Origin: Pocillopora verrucosa
Taxonomy: Eukaryota; Cnidaria; Anthozoa; Scleractinia; Pocilloporidae
Length of the DNA: 64,000 nucleotides
Assembly: GCF_036669915.1 (NCBI RefSeq)
Contig: NC_089320.1
Coordinates: 8,514,733 to 8,578,732 of the forward strand
Reading direction: 5' to 3'
The position numbers and the translations under genes are program-made. Below the pieces are notes generated by a model, which was not told where the DNA came from, searched no databases, and was given only the letters and a program-made list of their open reading frames with translations. The first letter of the stretch is position 1. Each line of letters opens with the position of its first letter. Shown one piece after another: positions 62,757-64,000 of this stretch.

Positions 62757-64000
62757 AATCAGTGAACAGTTCTCATGCTCCACTTCACCATTGGCTCTTG
62801 GCCACAATAGTGTATATTGTGGTGGTATATGATAGCCATTTTCACTAGATACGTCTTCTTCACCTCTGACACAAATTTGGACCCAATATAAGTTGCTAAA
62901 CCAACCAACACACCATACCTTGCAAAATGGCTGTCAAGACATTTGATAATTGTAACATTTGTAGAAGGGAGCACATCTACTTCCATCCATCTTGATAGAT
63001 AATCTACTTCAAATAGTAAGTGTTATCCTGTGGGTAAGGGCCCCAACAGATCTGCTGTGATCTCCTGCCAGGCTCTCTCATGTGGGCTTAGTAGGAAGCT
63101 TACTTTGACACCAACTGACAACCAAAATATTCCCTATATTCCTACATTTCCTCTCTTCATCTTTGTTTTTGCTGGGCCACCAAACCTTTGTTCTCAACTG
63201 TCCGTTGGTTTTCATGATTCCCTGGTGACCTACATGGGCCAATTCTAGAACACTCTTCCACAGCTTTCTGGGAACCTTTCAACAGAACCTGGCCAATATA
63301 AGTTAACTCACCACCTACTAGGGAAAAGGCTTTTGAAGCCTCACTCCAGTCACTAGTCTCCAAAGACTTGTGTGCAAGTGCTTTGCCGTCAAACAAAACT
63401 TCTTCAATTTCCTCAATCTTCAAGGCCAGAGGCTTTGCCTACAGTGGAACTGAAACACACATGTTTTTAATCTGCAACATGTCCATTTGACGCATTTCAA
63501 CGTTAATCATGAGACATCTTCAATATTATCTCTGGAAGTGATGTAATGAACTATGTAATTGTAGGGTTGTAATCTCAACACCCAATGTTTAATGGGAGTG
63601 GATGGCTTTGATCTGTGGCCATAGATGGTCTTTAATGCTTGATGGTCAGTCACCAAGTCAAACTCTGGGAGGCCATACAAATGCAAATAAAATTACTGGC
63701 AGGCCCACCCAAGGGCTAGTGCTTCTTTCTCTGTTTGAGTCATTGTGTGTTGTATCTTGTACTAGGAAAGTATCAAGTGTAACTGGGCTGGTGTCCACAG
63801 TGACCTGCGTGTGAGCTTTCTAGTTACAGTAGGCTAACATGGATGCTCCTGTCAGATCCCTTCTTAGCATGTTGAAAGCCTCCTTTTGTGCTTTCCCCCA
63901 GACACAGACAAACTTGTCTTCTTTCCAGCAAAGAATTCTCAGGGCACTTGCTTCTTTCACTGCTTACACTTTCTCCTCTATGGGGCCAATGCTATGCTCT
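62757..64000 (-). pseudogene. Degenerate Ty3/gypsy-type LTR retrotransposon pol, cut by the window end
   Basis: On the minus strand, from the window edge inward, come an RNase H-type region (about 64000-63600, with an AHTQVTVDTSPVTLDTFLVQ-like stretch) and the linker/zinc-binding region of integrase (63423-63157). An integrase core piece (YLSRWMEVDVLPSTN, about 62990) and a frame-shifted LWPRANGEVE-type motif near 62790 follow. Stops and frameshifts separate the pieces, so this copy is dead. The LTRs were not identified; gag and most of the reverse transcriptase would lie to the right. Confidence 0.85.

Noticed and set aside
1..64000. CRISPR array, operons or bacterial features
   Set aside because: Spliced genes, SINEs and LINEs show animal nuclear DNA; the only regular short repeats are a minisatellite and microsatellites.

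Overview
This window is nuclear DNA of a non-bilaterian animal, most likely an anthozoan cnidarian (stony coral or sea anemone). The evidence is small exons with canonical metazoan splice sites, AT-rich introns full of short inverted-repeat elements and tRNA-derived SINEs, and animal-only gene families: a Nodal/BMP-type ligand, a class A peptide GPCR and a caspase-activated DNase. The species call is inference; nothing in the sequence names the species.

Six gene models could be assembled by joining exons at GT-AG (once AT-AC) sites with matching phase. (1) Minus strand, 751-6218: DFFB/CAD apoptotic nuclease, four exons, complete. (2) Minus strand, 9446-21927: a secreted TGF-beta superfamily ligand with Nodal-like features, four exons, complete. 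Its introns hold a LINE remnant, a SINE, an ORF1-only retroelement and a minisatellite. (3) Plus strand, 29135-33624: a three-exon neuropeptide-type rhodopsin-family GPCR, complete. (4) Plus strand, 35185-37800: a two-exon protein of unknown function built of four diverged copies of one domain, with a possible myristoylation start and a proline/tyrosine-rich tail carrying PPxY. (5) Minus strand, 42390-53415: LSG1, the GTPase of 60S ribosome maturation, 16 exons, complete, including one intron with AT-AC ends that fits the minor (U12) spliceosome. (6) Plus strand, from 53661: the 5' part of an unrecognised Lys/Arg-rich protein that starts head-to-head with LSG1, 245 bp away, and is still open after its seventh exon. 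A single-exon ORF at 40892-41404 may be a further small gene.

Mobile DNA makes up much of the rest. There are LINE fragments (10.4-12.5 kb, 27.9-28.3 kb), a degenerate Ty3/gypsy pol running off the right end (62.76-64.0 kb), and several tRNA-derived SINEs. There are many inverted-repeat (MITE-like) elements, one with a clear 6-bp target duplication. A 3.3-kb element with CACTA termini, a 3-bp target duplication and CATGAA-rich subterminal repeats sits directly beside a predicted splice donor of gene 6.

The genes do not form one pathway. LSG1 and gene 6 may share a bidirectional promoter. No CRISPR array, rRNA or convincing functional tRNA gene was seen, and about 22-28 kb and 33.6-35.1 kb look largely non-coding.
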